From: Pseudobowmanella sp964228145
GTDB lineage: Bacteria; Pseudomonadota; Gammaproteobacteria; Enterobacterales; Alteromonadaceae
Direction of reading: 5' to 3'
Assembly: GCA_964228145.1 (NCBI GenBank)
Contig: CAXQZJ010000102.1
Span: 1-43,294 of the forward strand
DNA: 43,294 bases
Shown here: positions 31,823 to 39,444 of the stretch, piece by piece
Layout: each line of letters starts with the position of its first letter
How positions within the stretch are numbered: position 1 is the first letter of the stretch
Position numbers and translations under genes: made by a program
The notes under the pieces: model-generated
The model's database searches: none
Seen by the model: the letters and a program-made list of their open reading frames with translations, nothing else
What the model was told of the DNA's origin: nothing

Positions 31823-34303
31823 ATGCGGATACCAAACGCACCTGGCAGGGTAACAAGAATACCGGTTTGGCTGATGTCATGCCTGACGGTACTGCTAATT
31901 GCGGGGTGTCAGCTTTTGCCCATGCAAACCATGCAGTCTGCTAACTACAGCGAGCGGGTTAAGTTTCTGATTTTGCACTACACAGCCATTAATTATGAGC
32001 GTTCTGTACGGGCGCTGGTGGATGAGGGTGGCTTGAGTTCTCATTATCTGGTGCCTGAAAGTGATGACCCGACTTATCCTCATGACGAATTACAAGTATT
32101 GCAGTTGGTTGACGAGCACCAGCGGGCCTGGCATGCGGGTCGTAGCTACTGGCAGGGGAGGGAAAACCTGAACGACCAGTCTATCGGCATCGAGATCGTT
32201 AATGTACCAACTTGTCAGCGCTTACGCACCGATGTAGAAGGAAGCCAAAGTGCACTTCAAGGCCAACGTGAATTTTGCTTTTATCCTGATTACGACCCTA
32301 AACAAGTGGATTTACTCGTCACACTGATTAAGGGGATTTTGGAACGAAATCCGGATATCGGGCCAACCCAAATAATCGGTCATTCAGATATTGCACCGGG
32401 CCGCAAACCTGATCCCGGTCCGCGTTTTCCTTGGTATCAGCTGTACAAAAAAGGTATTGGCGCTTGGTATGAAGAGCAAACAGTAGGTAAGTATTGGCAG
32501 GACTTCGCTCAGCGCCTGCCGGAAACCGAGGTTTTTCAGGCAGCACTGACCGCTTATGGCTACAAAGTGGCGGAAACAGGATTAATGGATGCCGATACTC
32601 TCAATGCATTAAGCGCGTTCCAAATGCATTTTTTGCCGTGGCGTAGCGAGAGCGATTATGACGCCCGTGTTGCAGCGGTGCTGTTCGCCTTGCTCGACCG
32701 CTATTTTCCGAAAAAAGCAGCGACACTGATGGAGCGCTATCACAGCAGCACGCCGACTATACCCAAACTGGTTAGCATCCAACATGGACAAGTTGATCAG
32801 TGGTTCCCTGAAACGGAGGAACAACGGAGTTCCCGTGAATGGGTCAATGACAAATTGCCGTTTAAAGCCTATCAGGGTAAGGGCACGCTGATCATTGACA
32901 ATGAAACCGCTACATCGGCAGATATTTATGTCAACGGTGAAAAGCTGAATATCACTCAACCGTTCGATGCCTATCAGCAGTATCGTTATAGCTTGTCACG
33001 CCGAACTCGGGATGGGGTAAACACCCTGGAAGTGAAAAATGTGTTGCCGGAAGGAAGCCGAATCAAGGTACGTATTCCTTATCCTCAACTGGTTTATGAA
33101 TCAGACAATCAGGCACGCTTTTCCCGTGTTGACGCCTTGATTGAACAGGAAATCGAACAAGGTTTTCCCGGCGCAGTGTTGTTGGTGCTCAAAGACGGCA
33201 AAATCATAAAAAATACCGCCTATGGTGCGCGACGTTTGTACGCCGATGGTGGAGAGCTTTTGACTAAGCCAATTCCGATGTTGGCGTCAACACCCTTTGA
33301 TTTGGCATCGAATACTAAAATGTTCGCGACCAACCTTGCATTGATGAAGCTAGTGTCGGAAGGCAAGCTGGATGTCAATGCACCGGTTAGTCAGTACCTC
33401 AAAGAGTATCGTCACGGCGGGCGGGAAATACGCACCGTTAAAGATTTACTGACCCATACCGCAGGTTATGGCCCGCAGGTGCGTTTTCACACACCACAAA
33501 ACAGTTATGGAGAGATGTTCTTCTCCCATGACCAAGCGACCACTAAGCAATTGATTAGTCAGCGCGTCCCGTTTAAACATGCCCGCGGTAAACGTCATGT
33601 ATACAGCGATACCGATTATATGCTGCTAGGCATGTTGGTCGAACGGATCACTGGCATGCCTCTGGATACCTACGTAGAAACACAAATTTATCACCGTCTT
33701 GGGCTTAAAGAGACCTTGTTTAATCCATTATTGAAAGGGCGAATGGCCTCGCGGTATGCCGCAACCGAGATTCATGGCACAACGCGCGATGGTCGGGTTG
33801 AGCACGACAATATTCGCGAGTATGTATTGCAAGGAGAAGTGCACGATGAGAAAGCCTTTTATTCCTTACAAGGGGTAGCTGGCCATGCGGGGTTATTCTC
33901 TACCAGTGAAGAATTGGCCGTGCTGGCACAACTGTTGTTAAACCGTGGAGGCTATGGCGAAATCCAACTGTTCGACGCGGCGGTACTGGACGCATTCACC
34001 AAGCCTGAGGAAACCGACGCGACCTACGGTTTAGGCTGGCGGCGGGCCAGTGAGGGACAGCGTCGTTGGCATTTCGGGGCCTGGGCGAGTCCTCAAGCCT
34101 ATGGACATACAGGCTGGACAGGTACCGTCACTGTGATTGATCCAGAACACGATATGGCGGTGATTTTATTAACTAATGCTCGTCATACGCCAATAGTCGA
34201 AGACGAGGATGGACGCCTGGAGTTTGCCGGCAAGCAATTTGAAACAGGTAAGTATGGCAGTATTATCACATTGGTTTATGAGGCGATTTTAAATGAGAAA
34301 TAA
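31823..34303 (+). CDS. AmiD-type zinc amidase fused to YfeW/AmiE-type serine hydrolase, lipoprotein
   Basis: An 826-residue lipoprotein (lipobox IAG|C29) with two different catalytic modules. Residues about 40-300 match E. coli AmiD: His52 in LHYTA, His187 in GHSDIAPGRKPDPGP and Asp197 are the expected zinc ligands, with the AmiD 10-residue spacing, and an AmiD-like C-terminal helical peptidoglycan-binding part follows (YGYKVAETG...FQMHF). Residues about 340-430 form a beta-rich linker. Residues about 435-826 match E. coli YfeW (PBP4B) and B. subtilis AmiE (YbbE): Ser496-Asn-Thr-Lys499, Tyr594-Ser-Asp and His762-Thr-Gly764 in YGHTGWTGT. AmiE is reported as a MurNAc-L-Ala amidase, so both halves may cleave the same bond on different substrates. 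SD AGGGGAAG. The stop overlaps the next gene by 11 bases. Confidence 0.9.
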   Translation: MRIPNAPGRVTRIPVWLMSCLTVLLIAGCQLLPMQTMQSANYSERVKFLILHYTAINYERSVRALVDEGGLSSHYLVPESDDPTYPHDELQVLQLVDEHQRAWHAGRSYWQGRENLNDQSIGIEIVNVPTCQRLRTDVEGSQSALQGQREFCFYPDYDPKQVDLLVTLIKGILERNPDIGPTQIIGHSDIAPGRKPDPGPRFPWYQLYKKGIGAWYEEQTVGKYWQDFAQRLPETEVFQAALTAYGYKVAETGLMDADTLNALSAFQMHFLPWRSESDYDARVAAVLFALLDRYFPKKAATLMERYHSSTPTIPKLVSIQHGQVDQWFPETEEQRSSREWVNDKLPFKAYQGKGTLIIDNETATSADIYVNGEKLNITQPFDAYQQYRYSLSRRTRDGVNTLEVKNVLPEGSRIKVRIPYPQLVYESDNQARFSRVDALIEQEIEQGFPGAVLLVLKDGKIIKNTAYGARRLYADGGELLTKPIPMLASTPFDLASNTKMFATNLALMKLVSEGKLDVNAPVSQYLKEYRHGGREIRTVKDLLTHTAGYGPQVRFHTPQNSYGEMFFSHDQATTKQLISQRVPFKHARGKRHVYSDTDYMLLGMLVERITGMPLDTYVETQIYHRLGLKETLFNPLLKGRMASRYAATEIHGTTRDGRVEHDNIREYVLQGEVHDEKAFYSLQGVAGHAGLFSTSEELAVLAQLLLNRGGYGEIQLFDAAVLDAFTKPEETDATYGLGWRRASEGQRRWHFGAWASPQAYGHTGWTGTVTVIDPEHDMAVILLTNARHTPIVEDEDGRLEFAGKQFETGKYGSIITLVYEAILNEK

Positions 34304-35840
34304 AGTCTTTGCGCTGGCAGCTTGCCTGTTGTTAGGGAGTTCGGCGATTGCTCAACCTATGAGCACAGAACAAATTGACCAACTCGTTGAGAAAGTCCGT
34401 AAACAATTCGATGTACCGGGTGCAGCCGTGGCTATCACCTACAAAGGTAAACTGGTGCACCAAAAAGGCTACGGTGTTGATGACATCCGTGACCCGCAGC
34501 CGGTCAGCACCCAAACCATGTTCAAAATTGCATCTGATACCAAGGCGTTTACCACAGCCGCATTAGCCTTATTGGTGCAACAAGGAAAAGTCGCCTGGGA
34601 TGCGCCGGTAAAGGAATATCTTAAAGATTTTCAAATGTACGATCCTTGGGTAACGGAACGTTTTACTCTTGTTGACTTGCTTACCCACCGCAGCGGCATG
34701 GGACTGGGCGCCGGTGATCTAATGTTGTGGCCGGAGCCTTCGGGTTTTAGCCGTCAGGAAGTTGTGCATAATTTGCGTTATTTGCCCGGTGATACCAGTT
34801 TGTTCCGTGCTGACTACGCTTACGATAACTTGCTTTACATTGTCGCAGGACAAGTCATCGAAGCGGTCAGTGGTAAAAGCTGGGAGGCATTTGTCGAGCA
34901 GGAACTAATGGCGCCGCTGGGGATGCAACACTGTATTGCCGGTCATGTCCCTGAGCACCTCAAAGAATTTGAGGCGATTCCCCATAAAGACGTCGAAGGT
35001 GAGTTAGCGGTGGTAATTCGTGAACAGGGCAGTGGGCCTTTAGTTTCGGCACCTGCTGGTGGAATTCGTTGCTCGTTGGCAGACATGACCCGCTGGATGC
35101 AAATGTGGCTGGATGATGAAGCTGAGCTAATCTCTGCCAAACAAAAGTCACTGATGTGGTCACCCTATACCATTATGGGCATTGGCAGTACCGCACGGGA
35201 ATATGATCGCACTCATTTTGCGGCCTATGGCCTTGGCTGGCGCTTACACGATTATCACGGTTATCTGCGCGTTCATCACACTGGCGCCTTGGCTGGGATG
35301 CGCGCCCACTTGAGTCTTTTTCCTGAGTTGGACCTCGGGGTGATGGTAATGCTAAACAAAGGTTCCTCTAATGCCCGTGAAGCGATAATGCAAACTATCA
35401 CCCGTGCATTCGTTGCCGGCAAGCAGGATATAGACTGGGTTGACCATTACTGGCAAAAGCAGCAGGCCAGAGCGGCGCGCACACAAAACAAACGTGCCAC
35501 CATCGACGCAAGTTTTGATCTAGCCAGTGCCAATCTGCACGTTGATGACTATAAAGGGGCGTATCAAGATAACTGGTTCGGACAAGTCACTATTGCCTCA
35601 GAGCAAGGTCGGTTGCGATGGCGTTCGAGTAAAATGGTGAAGTTAACGGGCACCATGCTGGCCGTCAGCCCTGACCGTTTTTATATCGATTGGGATGACA
35701 ACAGTATGCATGCAGACGTGTGGGCGGTATTCGACAGAAATGAACAGGGACAGATTGTGGGTATGAAAATGGAGCCGTTCGAAGATATCGATTGGAGCTT
35801 TGATTTTCAGGACCTATCATTTAAAAAGCTTACCCCATAA
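34293..35840 (+). CDS. Serine hydrolase (class C beta-lactamase family) with C-terminal DUF3471-like domain
   Basis: A 515-residue exported enzyme; signal peptide MRNKVFALAACLLLGSSAIA. The beta-lactamase-like domain (about 25-385) carries Ser81-Asp-Thr-Lys84, Tyr177-Asp-Asn179 and His329-Thr-Gly331, the three motifs of class C-type hydrolases. The end of the chain (about 400-515), with DYKGAYQDNWFGQVTI and LRWRSSKMVKLTGTM, resembles DUF3471, common in this family. Such proteins include D-aminopeptidases, esterases and D-Ala carboxypeptidases; the substrate is not readable. The start overlaps the 3' end of the amidase fusion by 11 bases, so the two are translationally coupled and probably act on the same muropeptides. 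It is not a clear antibiotic-resistance enzyme. Confidence 0.85.
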   Translation: MRNKVFALAACLLLGSSAIAQPMSTEQIDQLVEKVRKQFDVPGAAVAITYKGKLVHQKGYGVDDIRDPQPVSTQTMFKIASDTKAFTTAALALLVQQGKVAWDAPVKEYLKDFQMYDPWVTERFTLVDLLTHRSGMGLGAGDLMLWPEPSGFSRQEVVHNLRYLPGDTSLFRADYAYDNLLYIVAGQVIEAVSGKSWEAFVEQELMAPLGMQHCIAGHVPEHLKEFEAIPHKDVEGELAVVIREQGSGPLVSAPAGGIRCSLADMTRWMQMWLDDEAELISAKQKSLMWSPYTIMGIGSTAREYDRTHFAAYGLGWRLHDYHGYLRVHHTGALAGMRAHLSLFPELDLGVMVMLNKGSSNAREAIMQTITRAFVAGKQDIDWVDHYWQKQQARAARTQNKRATIDASFDLASANLHVDDYKGAYQDNWFGQVTIASEQGRLRWRSSKMVKLTGTMLAVSPDRFYIDWDDNSMHADVWAVFDRNEQGQIVGMKMEPFEDIDWSFDFQDLSFKKLTP

Positions 35841-35847
35841 CCAATTC

Positions 35848-35871
35848 GGCCTGCCATTACCGGCAGGCCGC
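35848..35871 (+). terminator. GC-rich hairpin after the serine hydrolase gene
   Basis: CGGCCTGCC (35848-35856) pairs with GGCAGGCCG (35863-35871), a perfect 9-base stem with a 6-base loop, seven bases after the stop codon. The T-run is displaced (CTCCTGCCTTTT), so it is a weaker candidate terminator or an mRNA 3' stabiliser. Confidence 0.5.
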
Positions 35872-36031
35872 TCCTGCCTTTTGTCACGAATTATTACGCT
35901 TTAATGGCGAAATTCTGCTTGTCTAACCTGTGCCGATAAATCATAGTGATTGGCACTCAAAGCGGCCCCTGATTTAACCGGGCATTTTGATTGTATATAT
36001 CTGATTCATATGAAATTTAGAGGGAGTTAAT

Positions 36032-36706
36032 ATGAATAATTCAATGCGTAAGTTAATCTTGGCTAGTTGCTGTGTCAGTGCAGTGATGATCACTGGGTGC
36101 GCATCCACCGAGTCACGCGTGGTCGAAACACCGACGGTCACCAGCTACAACACTCAATATACTGGTGAGAAACAAAAGCTGGTGGTGGGGCAATTCGTCA
36201 ATCGTTCGAGCTTCCAAAATGGGATCTTCTCCAGCGGCCAAGATCGCTTAGGTAATCAGGCTAAAACCACCTTGATGAGCCACCTGCAGCAAACAAACCG
36301 CTTTACCGTATTGGATCGAGATAACCTTGACGCTTTAGCACAAGAAGCGAAATTGGCTGGTAGTCAGCAGACGTTGAGTGGAGCACGCTATGTGGTCACA
36401 GGAGATGTCACTGAGTTTGGCCGCAAAGCAATTGGTGATAAACAGTTGTTTGGTTTATTGGGCAAGGGGAAATCTCAAATAGCTTACGCGAAAGTTACCC
36501 TGAATGTCGTTGATGTTACGACATCTGAAGTCGTCTATTCGGTGGCCGGTGCAGGAGAGTATAGCCTTTCCGAACGCGAGGTGATTGGCTTTGGAAGTAC
36601 TGCTAGTTACGATGCAACGTTAAACGGCAAAGTTCTGGACTTAGCCATCCGCGAAGTCGTTAACAAGCTGGTGATGGGTATTGAATCTGGTGCATGGGCG
36701 AAGTAA
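36032..36706 (+). CDS. CsgG/HfaB-like lipoprotein
   Basis: A 224-residue lipoprotein (lipobox ITG|C23). The mature part resembles the CsgG family: KLVVGQFVNRSSF, a central NQAKTTLMSHLQQTNRFTVLDRDNLDALAQEAKLA, then GARYVVTGDVTEFG and KVTLNVVDVTTSEVVYS. True CsgG makes a secretion pore for curli; no other curli gene is present here, so a secretion role is not implied. The same three-gene set, CsgG-like, DUF4810 and DUF799, occurs together in other Gram-negatives. The start ATG follows AGAGGGAG. The next gene begins directly at its stop (TAAATG). Codes probably for an envelope complex with the next two lipoproteins. Confidence 0.8.
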   Translation: MNNSMRKLILASCCVSAVMITGCASTESRVVETPTVTSYNTQYTGEKQKLVVGQFVNRSSFQNGIFSSGQDRLGNQAKTTLMSHLQQTNRFTVLDRDNLDALAQEAKLAGSQQTLSGARYVVTGDVTEFGRKAIGDKQLFGLLGKGKSQIAYAKVTLNVVDVTTSEVVYSVAGAGEYSLSEREVIGFGSTASYDATLNGKVLDLAIREVVNKLVMGIESGAWAK

Positions 36707-37081
36707 ATGACCTTTAAATCTATCATTGCAGGCGCATCAGTTGCCACGCTTCTGCTCTTAGCAGGATGCAAAACGACCGAGCCGCTATATTACCACGGAG
36801 ACTATAACACTGTGGTATACAGCTATTTCAAAGCAGAAGATGTGACACTGGAAGAGCAGATTTCCGCTATGCAAAATCTGATTGCAACTGCGCATTCTAA
36901 AGGAAAGCCGGTGGCACCGGGGGTGCACGGCCATCTGGGCATGCTGTATTTTGAAACGGGTAACACGGCATTGGGTGCCGAGCATCTAAACACGGAGAAG
37001 CAGCTTTTCCCTGAATCGGCAAAATTTATGGATTTTTTGTTAAATCAGTCACAGGAGGGACGCAATGAAGCTGCTCAGTAA
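36707..37081 (+). CDS. DUF4810-like small lipoprotein
   Basis: A 124-residue lipoprotein (lipobox LAG|C22). Short mature part with YYHGDYNTVVYSYFKAED, then a helical stretch resembling one to two TPR-like helices (GVHGHLGMLYFETGNTALGAEHLNTEKQLFPESAKFMDFLL). Function unknown. The placement between a CsgG-like and a DUF799 gene is what points to DUF4810. Its start abuts the previous stop and its end overlaps the next gene by 17 bases, so the three are tightly coupled. Confidence 0.75.
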   Translation: MTFKSIIAGASVATLLLLAGCKTTEPLYYHGDYNTVVYSYFKAEDVTLEEQISAMQNLIATAHSKGKPVAPGVHGHLGMLYFETGNTALGAEHLNTEKQLFPESAKFMDFLLNQSQEGRNEAAQ

Positions 37082-37736
37082 ATTGGCTGTCATAGCCGCA
37101 ATAATCGGGCTAGGTGGCTGCGTAAGCATGCCGGATCCCTATGATTATTCGGCGTTTAAAGCAGCGGACCCTAAGTCGGTTATTATTTTGCCGCCGGTTA
37201 ACAATACCCCTGAAGTGATTGCGCCTTATTCGGTCATGTCGCAGCTGGTCACCCCGATAGCTGAGTCAGGCTTTTATGTTTTTCCGGTGGCTGTAACGGA
37301 ACAAACGTTTCGGGCCAATGGCTTAACCGTTGCACAAGATGTGCATAGCGTCGACCCTGCAAAACTGCACGATATTTTTGGTGCAGATGCGGCTCTTTAC
37401 GTCTCCATCAGCGATTATGGAACCAGTTATGTGGTGATTTCCAGTGAGACCCGTGTGACGGTGACTGCGCAATTGGTGGATTTGAGAAGTGCTCAGGTTC
37501 TATGGACCGGCTCGGCATCAGCGTCTTCCGCGGAAACCCAAAATAACAACAATGGGTTAATTGGTATGCTGGTGCAAGCAGCGGTAAATCAGATATTTGA
37601 GACCGTCACCGATCGTGGGTTTGATATAGCTGCAATAACCGCAAATCGCTTGTTACACGCGCAAGGATACAATGGTTTGCTCTATGGGCCGCGCTCACCC
37701 AATTATGGGCAGCCGGTAGCGAGCCAGAAAAAGTAA
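37065..37736 (+). CDS. DUF799/GNA1162-like lipoprotein
   Basis: A 223-residue lipoprotein (lipobox LGG|C19). The mature part contains SVIILPPVNNTPEVIAPYSVMSQLVTPIAESGFYVFPVAV, the family's most conserved stretch, and DAALYVSISDYGTSYVVISSETRVTVTAQLVDLRSAQVLW. Neisseria GNA1162, in this family, is a surface-associated vaccine candidate with a fold related to TolB N-terminal domains and FlgT; its role is unknown. Last gene of the three-lipoprotein unit; a good terminator follows within five bases. Confidence 0.8.
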   Translation: MKLLSKLAVIAAIIGLGGCVSMPDPYDYSAFKAADPKSVIILPPVNNTPEVIAPYSVMSQLVTPIAESGFYVFPVAVTEQTFRANGLTVAQDVHSVDPAKLHDIFGADAALYVSISDYGTSYVVISSETRVTVTAQLVDLRSAQVLWTGSASASSAETQNNNNGLIGMLVQAAVNQIFETVTDRGFDIAAITANRLLHAQGYNGLLYGPRSPNYGQPVASQKK

Positions 37737-37741
37737 CAGTT

Positions 37742-37767
37742 AGCCCGTTTTTGAACGGGCTTTTTTA
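37742..37767 (+). terminator. Intrinsic terminator of the three-lipoprotein operon
   Basis: AGCCCGTT (37742-37749) pairs with AACGGGCT (37754-37761) around four bases, followed by TTTTTT. It begins six bases after the stop codon. Confidence 0.9.
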
Positions 37768-37941
37768 TGCCAACGTATTCAGCAACACCGCTTTTAACAG
37801 CTTCGCATCCTGGCTGCTAACCGCACGAATATCGGCGACACAGATTGCGCCGGCTCTAATCAGGGTTTGCAGATCCTCGCAGCGAACCTGAATTGTAACT
37901 TGCTTCTCACTTTCACAGGTTGAATGGGTAATGACGGCCAT
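37765..37941 (-). CDS. Small protein of unknown function (58 residues) behind the Fur-box gene
   Basis: The reverse strand encodes a 58-residue frame from ATG 37939-37941 to a TAA at 37765-37767. The product starts MAVITHSTCESEKQVTIQV and continues with RCEDLQTLIRAGAICVADI; it is a small, soluble-looking helical protein with three cysteines. I do not recognise the family. Its ATG lies inside the end of the previous gene (29-base overlap), and a GGGGAG with 9-base spacing precedes it. Overlap with a Fur-controlled gene suggests it is iron-regulated too. Low certainty that it is expressed, because short frames occur by chance. Confidence 0.5.
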   Translation of the reverse strand: MAVITHSTCESEKQVTIQVRCEDLQTLIRAGAICVADIRAVSSQDAKLLKAVLLNTLA

Positions 37942-38332
37942 ATCCTTGTTCTCCCCGTGTTTCCTGAATATATTGCTGATAAAGCAATTGCTGCAACGCC
38001 AGCGAACAACGGTGTCGCATCGCTTGATTGCGTGAAGTTGAGGCCAGCAAGGATAGTAAGCTGGTAACCTTCCTCAATTGCGCCAATGATAGGGACGAAA
38101 GTCGGCCTAATTGACTGTAATTGGTCATCAGTTGAACAACAGTTTCATCAGAAAGGTTCTCTGTTTCGATAAGTAACTCAGCAACTTGCAGGGTATATTT
38201 GAGGTGACGAATAGCTCGCGCCGTCAGTCCTTGCTGCAGATACTGGTCTGCTTGTTCGCTATGCGAGAAGAAATGATTAACCGCCATTGCAGGGCGGTTA
38301 AGTAGCCAGTGACGTAGATGAGAACATATCAT
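37913..38332 (-). CDS. Hypothetical helical protein, likely Fur-regulated
   Basis: A 139-residue soluble-looking protein, mostly helical, with SEQADQYLQQGLTARAIRHLKYTLQVAELLIETENLS (TPR-like helix pair) and a Ser/Leu-rich middle part. I do not recognise a named family and give no function. I chose the ATG at 38330-38332 because AAGGAG lies five bases upstream; the frame extends to a GTG at 38338. A Fur box lies about 19 bases upstream of the start, so the gene should be repressed by iron. The 58-residue frame downstream overlaps it by 29 bases. Confidence 0.65.
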   Translation of the reverse strand: MICSHLRHWLLNRPAMAVNHFFSHSEQADQYLQQGLTARAIRHLKYTLQVAELLIETENLSDETVVQLMTNYSQLGRLSSLSLAQLRKVTSLLSLLASTSRNQAMRHRCSLALQQLLYQQYIQETRGEQGYGRHYPFNL

Positions 38333-38348
38333 AAGCACTCCTTTTGCT

Positions 38349-38369
38349 AATGATAATGATTCTCATTAA
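38349..38369. promoter_or_regulatory. Fur box
   Basis: TGATAAT-G-ATTCTCA (38351-38365) matches the 7-1-7 Fur inverted repeat TGATAAT-N-ATTATCA at 14 of 15 positions, with further matching AA/TT flanks. It lies just upstream of the 139-residue gene on the minus strand and downstream of the end of the 108-residue gene. Confidence 0.8.
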
Positions 38370-38385
38370 GTGCAATGTCAAGTTT

Positions 38386-38712
38386 TTAATCGTGCTGAGG
38401 ATACCGCACCGCGGTCATTTGTCGTTGCACGGCCAATCCTTGGATAATGCGTGCAGGGCCGGTAATTCGTCCCAAGCCGAGCGCATGCCATTCGCATTCT
38501 AGGGTACTGTACCCTTTACGTATTTTTCCCTGCCAAAATTTGCCGTGGGGGGCGAACTCACCGCGGGCTTCGCTGACTTCCCAGCCTTGTGCAGTGTAGT
38601 CATCTAAAATTTGACTGAACATGGCGGTGGGTATCCCTTCGATAATTCGTAAGTCGAGGCGTTGATATCTCGCTCTGGTTCTGGCTTGGCGCCAGCGCTT
38701 AAAAAGCGACAT
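38386..38712 (-). CDS. Hypothetical protein of 108 residues, coupled to rsmE
   Basis: A small basic protein. The N-terminus is strongly positive (MSLFKRWRQARTRARYQRLDLRI), and the middle has TAQGWEVSEARGEFAPHGKFWQGKIRKGYSTLECEWHALGLGRITGPARII. No signal peptide or membrane segment. I do not recognise the family. The start codon overlaps the rsmE stop (TAATG), so it is translated from the rsmE message. The Fur box begins 17 bases after its stop on the far side and belongs to the next gene. Confidence 0.65.
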   Translation of the reverse strand: MSLFKRWRQARTRARYQRLDLRIIEGIPTAMFSQILDDYTAQGWEVSEARGEFAPHGKFWQGKIRKGYSTLECEWHALGLGRITGPARIIQGLAVQRQMTAVRYPQHD

Positions 38713-39443
38713 TAAGCCAGGTCCCCAAACTGGCTTTGTAAGATACTGATGCTGGTTAACGCGGCAGTCTCGGTGCGCAAAACCCGTGGACCTAGTCTGA
38801 CTGCATCAAACCCTGCCTCTTGGGTGCGGTGAATCTCAGCATCGCTTAAGCCCCCTTCCGGACCAATCAGTAATCTGCACCCTTGCTGGGGACGAGGCAA
38901 GTCTGCGAAACCCCGCTCAGCCCGGGGGTGTAAGGTGATCCTCAGTTGTTGAGTCGATTGACTTAACCAGTCCTGCAATGAAACCGGCGGATGCAAAGTC
39001 GGCACAACATTGCGGCCGGATTGTTCACATGCACCTATGATGATCTTTTGCCATTGTTGATGCTTTTTCTCCCAACGCTCAGTGTTGAGCTTAATATTGC
39101 ATCGTTCAGTGATAAGGGGCGTGATTTCGGTGACCCCGAGCTCTACGGACTTTTGTAATACAAAATCCATTCGATCCCCTTTGGATACACCCTGACCCAG
39201 ATGTAAAGCCAGGGGAGACTCGGTCGTTAGGCTAATGCGCGCGTTGACCTCTACGTCGACGCGTCGTTTTCCGACTGCGGTCACGTCCGCTGGATAATCA
39301 CAGCCATCGCCGTTAAACAATACCAAGGGTTGGCCGACTTTAACCCGCAGCACATTCACCAAGTGATGACACGCATCATCATTCAGTTGCACGCTTTGTT
39401 CAGCCCCGAGAGGACCGGGCTGAAAAATCCGAATTACCCGCAT
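38712..39443 (-). CDS. rsmE: 16S rRNA m3U1498 methyltransferase RsmE
   Basis: A 243-residue SPOUT methyltransferase. An N-terminal PUA-like domain (HHLVNVLRVKVGQPLVLFNGDG) is followed by the SPOUT knot, with CEQSGRN, LLIGPEGGLSDAEI (SAM-binding loop) and VRLGPRVLRTETAAL. It methylates U1498 of 16S rRNA in the ribosome. One base separates its ATG from the stop of the M48 protease gene, so the two are co-transcribed. In E. coli gshB follows rsmE directly; here gshB is 25 kb further along the same strand. Confidence 0.95.
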   Translation of the reverse strand: MRVIRIFQPGPLGAEQSVQLNDDACHHLVNVLRVKVGQPLVLFNGDGCDYPADVTAVGKRRVDVEVNARISLTTESPLALHLGQGVSKGDRMDFVLQKSVELGVTEITPLITERCNIKLNTERWEKKHQQWQKIIIGACEQSGRNVVPTLHPPVSLQDWLSQSTQQLRITLHPRAERGFADLPRPQQGCRLLIGPEGGLSDAEIHRTQEAGFDAVRLGPRVLRTETAALTSISILQSQFGDLA

Positions 39444-39444
39444 A

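Noticed and set aside
34293..35840. Antibiotic-resistance (AmpC-like) beta-lactamase
   Set aside because: The SDTK/YDN/HTG motifs and the DUF3471-like tail fit general serine hydrolases. AmpC normally has YxN with KTG, not HTG.
36032..36706. Curli secretion system
   Set aside because: No csgA, B, D, E or F is visible. The CsgG-like lipoprotein occurs with DUF4810 and DUF799 instead.
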